From the NCBI GenBank assembly GCA_003990745.1, contig RBNI01006731.1, positions 1 through 11,026 on the forward strand: a DNA stretch of 11,026 nt, written 5' to 3'. This DNA comes from Jimgerdemannia flammicorona. Taxonomy: Eukaryota > Mucoromycota > Endogonomycetes > Endogonales > Endogonaceae. Numbering within the stretch: the stretch's first letter is position 1; every line of letters begins with the position of its first letter. This document shows, piece by piece, positions 1-8,365 of the stretch. A program made the position numbers and the translations under genes. Below the pieces are notes generated by a model, which did no database searches, was not told the DNA's origin, and saw nothing but the letters and a program-made list of their open reading frames with translations.

Positions 1-10
1 AAAAAAAAAG

Positions 11-64
<54 letters not shown>
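1..64. repeat. poly(A) tract at window edge
   Basis: Sixty-four bases that are all A except a G at base 10. The tract runs off the left edge, so its true length is unknown. It could be the tail of a poly(A)-ended retroelement lying to the left on the + strand, or the poly(T) flank of something read on the minus strand. It joins directly to the G-rich relic that starts at 65. Confidence 0.9.
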
Positions 65-67
<3 letters not shown>

Positions 68-1500
68 TTTGGTGAGAGGAGATGTCATTGGAACAATTGT
101 CTCTGCTGGAGAGGTAGTGTATTACTTGGGCATCTATCTGTCAGTATATGGGTCAGTCCTACCAAGACCTTGATGAGAGCAGCAGGTTGCAATCTGGAGA
201 GAGGTCCTGTAGAGTTGGAGAGGACACCACTTGTCTCTAGTGGGGCATGTTTTCATTTTGAATATCTGCTGACTACTGAAGTTGTGGTATTTGGCTTATC
301 ATCTAGATTTCCCAGCCTGGGTAGTAAAGAGACTGTTGAAACTGGCTAAGGGGTAGATCTGGGCTGAGAGAAGGAATCAGATTAGCTGAGAAATCTTGTC
401 TTTGCCAGTGGCTAGAGGGGGCCTTGAGCTGGTTGACTTTCCAAAGAGGCTGTACTGCCTGAGAGTATAGTGGCTGAAGAGAGCTATAGAGTTGTGAGGA
501 GGTGGCTAGATTCCCCTAATGAAGAAGGTCTGGGAGATGAGGTCCTCACCAAGAGGCTCTACAGAAGATCTACTGTCCTTGGTTAGGCTTCAGAACAATG
601 AGCACATGTGATACAAAGGCTTCTGGTGGAGGGTAGCAGATAGGGCACACTATATTGGAATTTACTAGAGAGGAAATGAAGGAGAGATACCTTGAGACTC
701 AGTAATGTAAAGATAGGACAGAGTGTTGTTGAGGGGTGTCTCTCTAATTGATTTCGATATTCGTGATAGAGTTGAGTGCTAGAGGGGGCTAGGACAGGAT
801 TTATAGTCCAGCAGATGGCAGTTGGCTGGAATTAGAGAGGAGTGAGACTAGAATGGAGTCTGGGCCTAGAGTGCTGAGGTATAGTAATAGCTGCCACCAA
901 AGTACTAGGTGATCTGGTAGTCTATACTGTAATAGAATATTATACTCAACTTTGCTCAGGCCATCTTGTAGATGGGGGTAGCTTTGACTGTGAGGAGTGC
1001 TATAATGTAGGACAGAAAGAGGGATTTGTACATATGCCAGAACATTGGCTGAGAGAGTGTGAGGTACTTAGTAATTTTTGACTAGCAGTTGGGGATTGAT
1101 TGGGTATCATGCATAGGGGGGATGGTAAGAGGGGTCAGTGGAAAGATTTGAGAGATAGATTGGTGGGGGGGGGGTGAGAAAGGAGTGACTTACTATAGGT
1201 TAGATATTGGCTGTTTAGATGGGGCTAGCAGATCACTGGTTGTTTGTTTTTAAGGAAGAAAGGTGTTTGGGTTTAGAAGTGTGGCTATTAAGATAGGAAG
1301 AATTGATGGAGAACATTCTGACAGGCTAGTAGTTAGGTTGGGGTCTGCACAGTGGTTAGCAGTATTGTTTGGTAGAGAAAATCTATAGGCAGAGTGGGGA
1401 GAGAGTTGGGGTAGTGGGTGGTAGGATAATATTCAAGTATGAAGATATAAAGGGGGGCCCCCCTATGGGGATTGGGTAGTGGGAGGAGATAATGTAACTA
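65..1500 (-). other. CpG-less G/T-rich relic, unrecognised
   Basis: About 1.4 kb of moderate GC with strong G over C excess on the + strand and only two CpG sites (755, 762). No intact reading frame of useful length exists on either strand. On the minus strand one frame from about 1190 to 65 can be read with about 15 stops, mostly TAG and TGA. Its residues are rich in Ser, Gln, Leu and Pro, and its longest open stretch lies near 1050-790. That stop density is close to chance for the length, so coding origin is only a possibility. The composition, CpG loss and skew match the R2 repeat at 5853-6918, and both abut poly(A), so it may be another part of the same family, but I could not align the two. 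I see no domain I can name. A G10 run (1165-1174) and a G6C6 palindrome (1452-1463) lie inside it. Confidence 0.45.
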
Positions 1501-1572
1501 TATCAATAGACTGGTAATAAATGGTAAGTCTAAGTGACTTTAAAAAAATATATATATAAATACTTCAAAGAA

Positions 1573-3716
1573 TAAGTCAAATATCTTAGCTATATTATCT
1601 CTGCAGAAGAAATTTAAGTAGATCTATAAAAGATAGAGATAATTTAAGAATGGTCTATTCTATCAAATCTCATAGAACTTCAGTTCTTTCTTGATCTAAC
1701 TAGCTACTACTGTTACTTTATTAGAAACTCTCTGATATTACTGAGCCACTGACTAATCTCATGAGAAAGATCTCTCACTCTGATCACTATATACACTATA
1801 CCTGAGAACTCTTTTGTCAACAAGTCTTCCAAGAACTCAAGAACTATTTAACCTATACTCTAGTCCTATATAATATAGATTCAAGTCTGAAATTTACTAT
1901 TATTACTAATATATCAAATTTTGCCATTAGAGTAGTCCTATTACAAGATGATGAAAAAGAATATCACTCTATTGTCATTGAGTTCCATAAGCTATTCCCA
2001 GCTAAACAAAAGCCAGCCATCCATAAGAAGAGATTACTGGTAATAATATATATACTAGACTATTAGTGATACTATCTAGAAGGTATTGAGTTTAATATTA
2101 TTACTGATCATCAATCACTCAAGTACATTAACACTCAATCTACTCTATTATATCTATAAGCCAAGTAGAGCCTAATGCTTCAAACTTTTAATCTGACAAT
2201 TATCTATAAGTCTGGTAAAATACTTATTATATCAGATGTCTTATCCAGATATCCAGACCTTATTATAATTATGTAAGTCTCTCTGAGTATCAGAATTTCT
2301 AAACCAAATTAGATAAGCTTACAAAGAAGATACTATCACTACTAGAGTTTTCTTAAATAAGCTTAAGGATACATATACTATGAGGATAATCTGATCTATC
2401 ATTAAAATAAAATATATCTATCTGATAATATAAGTCTATATTATACATAAGATACTGTAAGAACACTATGACTCCCTACTTACCAATTATCTTAAAATTG
2501 AGAAAACTATCAAAACATTTAGTACTACTACTATTAGCTAAGTATGATTAAAAAAATCAAAAACTATATTACTAGCTATAATTTCTGTCAGTATAATAAG
2601 CCTACCAGTCAAGTACTAGCTGACTTGCTATAACTGCTACTAATTCTAACTAAGAGATTTGAATAAGTTATAATGAATTTTATAACTCAATACTATGAAT
2701 CCAATTTAGTATCAATACTCTCATTATATTTATTAACTATCTGACCAAAACTATAGTTGCTAAATCTACCACTACCAATATCACTATATCTGAGATTGTA
2801 AGAATCTTCTTCAAGTCTCTCTTCTATCACTATGGTCTACTATAAGTAATTATTGGTGATCATGACTCCAAGTTCACTAGTTACTTCTGACAAACTCTCT
2901 TTAAGACTCTAGGAATCCAATTGACCATGTCTATTGCCTTTTACTTACAAACTAATGAAAAAACTGAGTATATGAACAGAACCTTAAAATAAATACTCAG
3001 AAACTATATTCTTATAAATAAGATGATTAGAACCATTATCTAACTTATATAAAATTTGTATATAATAATATTATCTAATCATCTACTGGTTTTTTTCCCT
3101 TTTAGCTACTCTATAATCAAGATCTCAAGACTCCTCTAAGTCTAGTTTCTTTTAAGGAAACAGTCAAATACAAGTCTCTACTGCTAAGAACCTTATAGAC
3201 AAAATGGACAAACTACTCAAAATTACTACTGTGAACCTTCAGAAAACCCAATCACATCAAGTTAAGTATACTGACAAGAAATGCCATAATGTTATTTATA
3301 CTATTGAAGATCAAGTTCTACTGTCTACCAAGAACCTTAAGATATAATCTCAAGTCAGCTACTCTTTGAATAAATTTCAGTCTAAGTATTTTAGACCCTT
3401 TGAGATTTCTGAACAAGTCTTTATATTCTCCTACTATCTTAAGCTATCTGAAATCATGAAAGTACACTCAGTCTTTTATGTATCATATCTCAAGACCTAA
3501 AACTAGTCACCACTCTGCCCTGGTCAAATTCTTAAGCTATCTGCCCCTGTAATTATTAAAGATTATATTAAGTATAAAGTTGAAAAAATTCTCAATAAAT
3601 AAATCTACTATCATTATTCTGAATATCTGGTCAAATAGATAAGCTATGTACTCTGAATATAATACTATCTGAGAACTACTAGTTAATCTTAAGAACTTTC
3701 AAAACCTAGTATAAGA
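1573..3716 (+). pseudogene. pol: Chromovirus Pol relic (RT end, RNase H, integrase, chromodomain)
   Basis: Read across frameshifts, the order is as follows. The block after the RT active site and the thumb (1573-1770) includes a TEPLTNL-like element; a frameshift lies near 1728. RNase H (about 1840-2261) has its TDASDF-type block reading TNISNF, so its aspartates are now Asn, and it ends in TDHQSLKY and SRYPDL. The integrase zinc finger is near 2560-2640, with one Cys of the CxxC now Tyr. In the integrase core (2670-3000) the first catalytic Asp is Asn (2676-2678), while Asp 2858-2860 and Glu 2966-2968 remain with exact D-X35-E spacing. A GPF-like C-terminal block ends VHSVFYVSYLK near 3490. 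The chromodomain (3555-3716) shows VEKIL and EYLVK, with Trp codons now TAG or TGA. In life this polyprotein copied the element's RNA and inserted the DNA. It is dead: dozens of stops and at least one frameshift. Stops fall at conserved Trp, Arg and Gln sites, for example TAG-TGA at 2064-2069. Confidence 0.9.
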
Positions 3717-4035
3717 CTTTAAGATAAGATATATTACTCAATCTCTATAGTAACTTCTTTGAATTATTGATGATCTATGACAATAAGTGCCTTATATATC
3801 AGAAGTTTACTTTGGAACTCCAGAACTAGCAAAATATCTAGTGAATAAGAAGTATACCAAAATGAAGCTACTAGCTAAGTTCAAATCTCTTTCAGATAGT
3901 TAGTCTAATAATAGATTCTTTACTCTATATAAGAATGACTAGTTTCTACCAATATATCAATATAAGTTTGAGAAATTTTGACTAAGTATATTTAGTTTTA
4001 TATAACTTAAGAACTCAACAAAGATATTGGTTCTT

Positions 4036-4048
4036 AAGGAGAGAGACA
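4036..4048 (+). other. Polypurine tract before the 3' LTR
   Basis: A purine-rich run (AAGGAGAGAGA, then CA) lies directly before the inferred LTR start, where plus-strand DNA synthesis is primed in LTR retrotransposons. The matching place in the second copy (about 5276-5292) is also purine-rich but has lost its G pairs. Mutation has probably shortened the original G run. Confidence 0.6.
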
Positions 4049-4508
4049 TATAACAGTTTCATAGTTATATATATCTTAGTCTTAATATTTTTTTCAAATC
4101 TTTTCTCTAGTCTTTTCTTATCTTTTTCTAAGTATTCTACTATATTCTAATATCTTATAAATATTTAGAAATCTTCTCTTAATATCTAGACATTACTAGA
4201 ACATTTCTGTCTTTCTTAGTATCAAGTATCTTGTTATAGAACCTTTTAGAATATTGTAGAATTTTATTAGTTATCTTTACTGAGAACCTATTTTTTGGAC
4301 TTTTCTCTCCTTTTCCAAGATTCTTCCAGATCTTTCTTTCAGATCTTGTATAAATATCCTTATCTTCTACTTGAATAAAGCTTAGAGTATTTTTCTCCAG
4401 ACTTCTTTTGAAAACACTTGAACCTATAAGTATCTCTTTGAGCTACTTTAGATCTACTAAAATTACTAGACTTAGTTACTTTCTCATAAAAAAACTAGAA
4501 CTATTATA
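4049..4508 (+). repeat. Chromovirus 3' LTR, copy A
   Basis: A 460-base LTR, placed by the polypurine tract on its left, by alignment to copy B (5293-5725), and by imperfect terminal inverted repeats: it begins TATAAC and ends ATTATA, as expected if TGTAAC and GTTACA had suffered TG-to-TA and CA-to-TA changes. Inside are a TATA-like box (4349-4356) and an AATAAA signal (4374-4379) 25 bases later, the usual promoter and poly(A) arrangement of an LTR. The exact ends are inferred from mutated bases and may be off by a few positions. Confidence 0.75.
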
Positions 4509-4806
4509 CTAGATGTCTTAGCTTAATTTATATAGTTGTTCTTTGGGTAGTGGTTGTTTATTATTCAACTTGAAAGTGAGAGATTTATTTAAATTACCAG
4601 TCAATGAGTACTAAGTTATAATATAGCAGATATCTAATCTCAGAAGTACAGTAGATTTCTATATCTTAGAAACTTAATTTTGTTCTAACTCTTGTAAAGT
4701 TCTCAGAGTGTAGGAGTGTGACTTTAAAGTATATCTATCTGCAGACTTACTAGTTCTCTTGCTTTCTCTTTGCTTTAAACTATTTCAATCTAAGGTTTAT
4801 TCACTT
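4509..4806 (+). repeat. Inverted-repeat arm, left (pairs with 6957-7251)
   Basis: This stretch matches the reverse complement of 6957-7251 along its whole length. By eye the identity is high, with most differences being transitions. Long exact blocks are shared, for example AGTTATAATATAG and TTTAAAGTATATCTAT. The match starts immediately after the chromovirus LTR and stops near GGTTTATTCACT. A TTGTTTATTATT segment near 4553 with a G-rich tract before it resembles an LTR start, so the arms may be copies of an LTR from a second element, such as a Ty1/copia type. They could also be arms of a foldback element. I cannot decide between these from the sequence. Confidence 0.8.
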
Positions 4807-5179
4807 TAGATATTGGGATATTTATAGCTAATGGGTGGCTAAATTGTGATTAAATTTTTTCACAGGTGTCAAATCTTTTTAAATCTACTAGATTTTGACA
4901 ATTGTAAGAATTTCAATATTTGCAAAATCTTAGCAATTGTTAAAGTTTTTATTATTTATAGAATGATAGCTATTTATAAGACTATATTATATTTGAGAAT
5001 CAGATTTAGATACTATAATCAAATATCTATTCTCTTAATTTATATTACTAATTCAGATCAACTATTATAATATATAAGTATACTATTAGTAGATATCATC
5101 TAATTGAATAATAATAATTACTCTCTATAAAGTTTAAACTTTTAGCTACTAAGTCTTTAGCTCTTACCTTAACAAAGTA
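4807..5179. other. AT-rich stretch, no gene
   Basis: About 370 bases, very AT-rich and CpG-free. One frame stays open from about 4846 to 5070 but begins with GTG, not ATG, is made of Ile, Leu, Phe, Tyr, Lys and Asn as AT-rich DNA dictates, and matches nothing I know. If the preceding arm is an LTR, this would be the leader and start of a gag region, but no primer-binding site can be read with confidence. Confidence 0.5.
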
Positions 5180-5725
5180 ATTAACTTTTCATAGTAATAT
5201 TTATTATAAGTTTGAGAAATTTTGGTTAAGTATAATTATTCATATATAATCTTAAAATTTAATAAAAATATTAATTTTTAAAAAGAGAGAGATATAATAA
5301 TTTCTTAATTATAATTTATTTTTTATATCTTTTCTCTAAGTTTCTTTTATCTTTATTTAAATATTTTATAATATTTTAGTATTTTATAAATATTTAGAAA
5401 TTCTAAAACTTTACTAGAATATTTTAATCTTTTATCAGTACTAAGTACATATCTCTTATCTTAGCTAGTTATAGAATCTCTTAGAATATTATAGAACTAT
5501 ATTTGTTATTTTTTACTAAGACTAATTTTTTAACTTTTTTTTTTATTTCTAAGATTCTTTTAATATTTTTTCAGATCTTATATAAATATCTCTTCTGTTT
5601 ACTTATAAAGCTTATAATATTTCTCTCAATCTTTTTAAATCTATAAGTATCTCTTTGAGCTACTTTTGATTTATAGAATTTTTTAGATTTAGTTATTTTC
5701 TTTTAAAGAAACTAGAATCTTTATA
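5180..5725 (+). mobile_element. Second chromovirus 3' end (UTR plus LTR copy B)
   Basis: A diverged direct repeat of 3930-4508, in the same orientation and offset by 1,244 bases at its start. The match covers the end of the 3' untranslated region (TATAAGTTTGAGAAATTTTG is shared exactly), the purine-rich tract and the LTR. No part of the coding region is present, so this is a fragment of a separate insertion. It is more AT-rich than copy A: many G and C positions of copy A are A or T here, and several small deletions shorten it. Confidence 0.85.
5293..5725 (+). repeat. Chromovirus LTR, copy B
   Basis: About 433 bases aligned end to end with LTR copy A; the start maps exactly 1,244 bases downstream of the copy A start. 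The TATA-like box is kept (5581-5588), but the AATAAA signal has become TATAAA near 5604. It ends TTTATA where copy A has ATTATA. The loss of the poly(A) signal and the lack of any coding region make it inert. Confidence 0.75.
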
Positions 5726-5852
5726 AAACTTCAATAATAGAAATATATAAACTATTAATAGAGAGATAGAACTATTAATAAAGATTTATTAATATATATA
5801 TAATTCTAATAAAGAATAATAAAAAATATACTAATAGAGAACTATCAATAAC
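5726..5852. other. AT-rich spacer with short repeats
   Basis: About 130 bases, almost all A and T, between the decayed LTR and the sharp start of the R2 repeat. It holds three loose copies of ACTATTAATA-like sequence (near 5749, 5769 and 5841). I see no gene or signal in it. Confidence 0.5.
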
Positions 5853-6914
5853 TGTTGCAGGGCAGTGGGAGGGAGGCAATAGTGATGAGTTGTCTCTTTA
5901 TTGGTATCAGATTAGTGTCTTCTCCACTTTTTTGTGGTTTCTGGTATCTTTGGCTGTATCTGGAGTATATTCATTTTGGTGCAGTACCTTCTTCCTTTTG
6001 CTGTCATTAACAAGGTGCTGTCTTGGTATGTCATAGGCTGTGTAGAGAGTCAGCTGACCTTGGGCATCAAGTGCCCAGTATAGACTACCTACAGGTCCTT
6101 GGTACCTGTAGTGGGGCCCTCTGGCTTTGGTGAACTTCTTAGTAAGTATGGTTCTAATATAGGTGACTGTTTTTCAGATGTTGTTAGGATAGAAGAAGAG
6201 ATGGCCATCACAGATAGGAGGAAGGGCGATAATGGTAAACCAGTAGGGTACCAGACTGGAGACAGTCATCAGGGCTGGGTGGGTGCTACTTCAGTGGGGC
6301 CTTTTGATTAGTACTGAGTGGTTAGATAGTAGGTGACACTTTTGGCTTCTTTTGACAATTCAGCAGGTTGGGCCCCAGTTATTGGGGAGGATCAGAGGGC
6401 CCAAGATTACCCATTTTAGGCATCTTGGCTGTACTTAACTAAAACTAAGAGCTGATATGACAATATGATTGAGGCCTACAGACTTGAGTAGTGGAGTATT
6501 AGGGGTTTCCTCCTACCTCACATGTAAGTTCTCTACTCATCTTATCTGAGAGAACTAGGCCCTACTCACTGTAAGGTAATTTGATGAGAGTTTTTTCTTT
6601 ACCTGTTATTCTCTTTGGGGTGGCAGAGGCTAGTCTCTATTCAGCTTGGGTATGACCTTATATATATGTTGGGGTTTTGGATATATGCTTTCAGTTGTTA
6701 GCATATGGCTGAGTTCCCCCTAGTAGTAGGAAGAGTATAGTATATAGAATGAGGTATGGGCCAATATAGGCTCTGCTGCATCTGACATAGTTGAGCTGCT
6801 GAACAATAGTTAGTCTAGATTTATGGAGGGACAGTGCTTAATGGGTAGTGGGAGAGAGTTTTGGCCTATATAGTCTAGGTTCCCTTCCAATAAAAATCTG
6901 CAGAACATTGAGTC

Positions 6915-6918
<4 letters not shown>
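5853..6918 (-). repeat. R2 repeat, copy 1 (lightly mutated)
   Basis: A moderate-GC, nearly CpG-less block (one CpG at 6227) whose first 800 bases or so align in the same orientation with 8366-9205. The left boundary at TGTTGCAGGGCAG is abrupt. The last clear similarity is near 6665, and the remainder to 6918 has no partner in the window. Copy 1 has a segment (about 6340-6420) that copy 2 has mostly lost. It keeps many C and G bases that are T or A in copy 2, so it is younger or less exposed to mutation. It ends at the 38-A tract, which suggests a poly(A)-tailed retroelement on the + strand, yet the best reading frame lies on the minus strand. The family is not identified. Confidence 0.8.
5860..6440 (-). 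pseudogene. Decayed reading frame in R2 copy 1, unrecognised
   Basis: On the minus strand one frame runs from about 6440 to 5910 with only a handful of stops, mostly TGA, which one change could make from CGA or TGG. It contains a plausible protein-like stretch: YWALDAQGQLTLYTAYD, then DSKRKKVLHQN and a Lys-rich helix. A one-base shift near 5920 is needed to continue in the frame seen in copy 2. I compared 26 aligned codons (5931-6008 here, 8449-8526 in copy 2): 9 of 16 differences fall at third positions, 5 at first, 2 at second, and all are transitions. This favours a protein under selection before the copies decayed. I do not recognise the family; a retroelement Gag or ORF1-like protein is only a guess. 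The + strand frame at 6099-6311 is a shadow of it. Confidence 0.4.

Positions 6919-6956
<38 letters not shown>
6919..6956. repeat. Poly(A) tract, 38 A's
   Basis: An uninterrupted run of 38 A's lying exactly between R2 copy 1 and the right inverted-repeat arm. Its position at a repeat junction suggests the tail of a retroelement that ended here on the + strand. Copy 2 of R2 has no such tract. Confidence 0.9.
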
Positions 6957-6958
<2 letters not shown>

Positions 6959-7251
6959 GAGTGAATAAACCTCAGATTAAAATAGTTTAAGTAAAGAGGC
7001 AAAAAACTAGTAAGCTTGTAAATAGATATACTTTAAACTCACTCATCTCTATATCTAAGAACTCTGAGGAGTTAAAGAAGATTAAGTATTCAAGATAAAA
7101 AAATCTACTATACTTCTGCTAGTATATATCTACTATATTATAACTTGGTATCTATTGGCTGATAATTTAAGATGAATTTCTCACTTTTAAGCTAAATAAT
7201 AAACAACTGCTACTATCTAAATATATACTCAAATTGAATCAAGATATCTAA
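6957..7251 (-). repeat. Inverted-repeat arm, right (pairs with 4509-4806)
   Basis: The reverse complement of this stretch aligns with 4509-4806 along its full length, with differences that are mainly transitions. The inner end (TAGAGTGAATAAACC) touches the poly(A) tract and the outer end is near 7251. Outside the arm the two loci do not match: chromovirus LTR to the left of one, an unrelated relic to the right of the other. The arms therefore mark true repeat ends or breakpoints. Together they enclose about 2.15 kb made of AT-rich DNA, a chromovirus fragment and R2 copy 1. Confidence 0.8.
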
Positions 7252-8365
7252 ATAAGATAGATATAAAATTATTAGTATTCTATAGATATATTTCTAATAA
7301 ATTAATTATCATCTTTCTTGATAATTTCAAATAATATACTACTATAAGAACTCTATTAGTATATATAACAACAAGTGGCTCCAATATGATTTAGTCTCTA
7401 AGAATCAATAAGAGCTATATTTATAACTATAACTTATATTAGAAATAATGATATAGTAATACTGATAGCTTAGAAAGTCTGATTGCAAACTATCTACTAT
7501 ATAGATAAAATCAAGTAAGCTCTGAAGGACTAACTCAATAGTAACTACTAAGGAATGAATAAAGATCCAAATATTTTCTATACTCAAATCTGCTATTAGA
7601 TAATTCTGGCTAATTATACTGATACTATTAGAGATCAAGTAGCTAAGATAATCTTTATAAAAAGAATTTATCTAGAGATAGCTATGATAATCTGATTAAT
7701 ACTAATAGTCTTGAACTTATATATGTAGTATAGAAGGTAATTTATGCTCTATAATATTGAATAGTCAGATATTCTTAAGACTATATATGTAATAGAGAGA
7801 GTTACTAAAGTTAGAATTGAAGTATCTAAGATGATTAGTATAATCTCTATAACTATAATTAATTAAAATATATCTCAATAAAAGACCACTAGGAAGACTC
7901 AAGAAGAAAGCAGTAAAATAGTCTATAAAAGAACAGTTAGAAGTACTCACAGAAATCAAAACTATAGCTAAGAAAATAGATCAAGATATAGAGCTCAAAT
8001 AAGTAGTTAAAGATACTATCTGAGATAATATCTCTATTAGTAAAAGAGAGAAAAAAAAGAAGTTACAAAAGAGCAAGATCTTTAAATATGATATATTCAA
8101 TAATCTTAGTTAGCAAAAAGTCAATACAATCTTTAGACAGTTGGTAGAAATTTCCATCTTTAGATAATAAATGAGACTGAGACTCAAAGAAATAGTCAAA
8201 GACTAAAAATGAAAGATAGTTAAAACTAACAATATATAGAAGAATTCAGATAAAAAAAGTAAATATACCTTTCTCTGCTATCTTATCAGTCATAAGATTT
8301 GGTAGATAATTTTTCAAATTCCCTTTCTCCTATTATTACTCTCTCTATCTTGGGTTGATTTGCTG
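7252..8365 (+). pseudogene. Heavily mutated relic, probable + strand coding, unrecognised
   Basis: An AT-rich, CpG-free stretch. From about 7446 to 8010 a single + strand frame reads as a protein with about 14 stops, nearly all where CAA, CAG or CGA could have stood. It includes YTDTIRDQVAKIIFIKRIY and, later, IYVIERVTKVRIEVSKMI. After a frame change near 7900 the next frame (about 7890-8090) gives a charged helix, EQLEVLTEIKTIAKKIDQD, and then a Lys-rich run KREKKKKLQKSK. The charge pattern and helices would suit a Gag-like or nucleic-acid-binding protein of a retroelement, but no motif pins it down. Two minus-strand frames here (7405-7638 and 7765-7959) are hydrophobic products of the antisense of Lys/Asp/Glu codons, and I treat them as shadows. 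Confidence 0.35.

Larger units (their letters stand above)
1545..4508 (+). mobile_element. Ty3/gypsy chromovirus, 5'-truncated, RIP-mutated
   Basis: An LTR retrotransposon lacking its 5' LTR, gag, protease and most of the reverse transcriptase. The left edge is where the G-rich relic gives way to AT-rich DNA around 1500-1570. From there the order is RT end, RNase H, integrase, chromodomain, a roughly 330-base 3' untranslated stretch, a purine-rich tract (4036-4047) and one LTR (4049-4508). A chromodomain after integrase is the defining trait of chromoviruses, the commonest Ty3/gypsy clade in fungi. The right edge is well placed, because the unrelated inverted-repeat arm begins at 4509. A second copy of only its 3' end lies at 5180-5725. 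Since no 5' LTR is visible, a flanking target-site duplication cannot be checked. Confidence 0.88.

Noticed and set aside
4846..5070. Open + strand frame of 74 codons
   Set aside because: Starts with GTG, is biased to AT-rich codons, lies in repeat DNA between an inverted-repeat arm and a chromovirus fragment, and shows no motif.
6099..6311. Open + strand frame of 70 codons
   Set aside because: Lies opposite the better-supported minus-strand frame of R2; the matching stretch in copy 2 has + strand stops.
7405..7959. Two hydrophobic minus-strand frames (64 and 77 codons)
   Set aside because: Their Ile/Leu/Phe/Ser/Tyr make-up is what antisense of Lys, Asp, Glu and Asn codons gives; the + strand reading is more protein-like.
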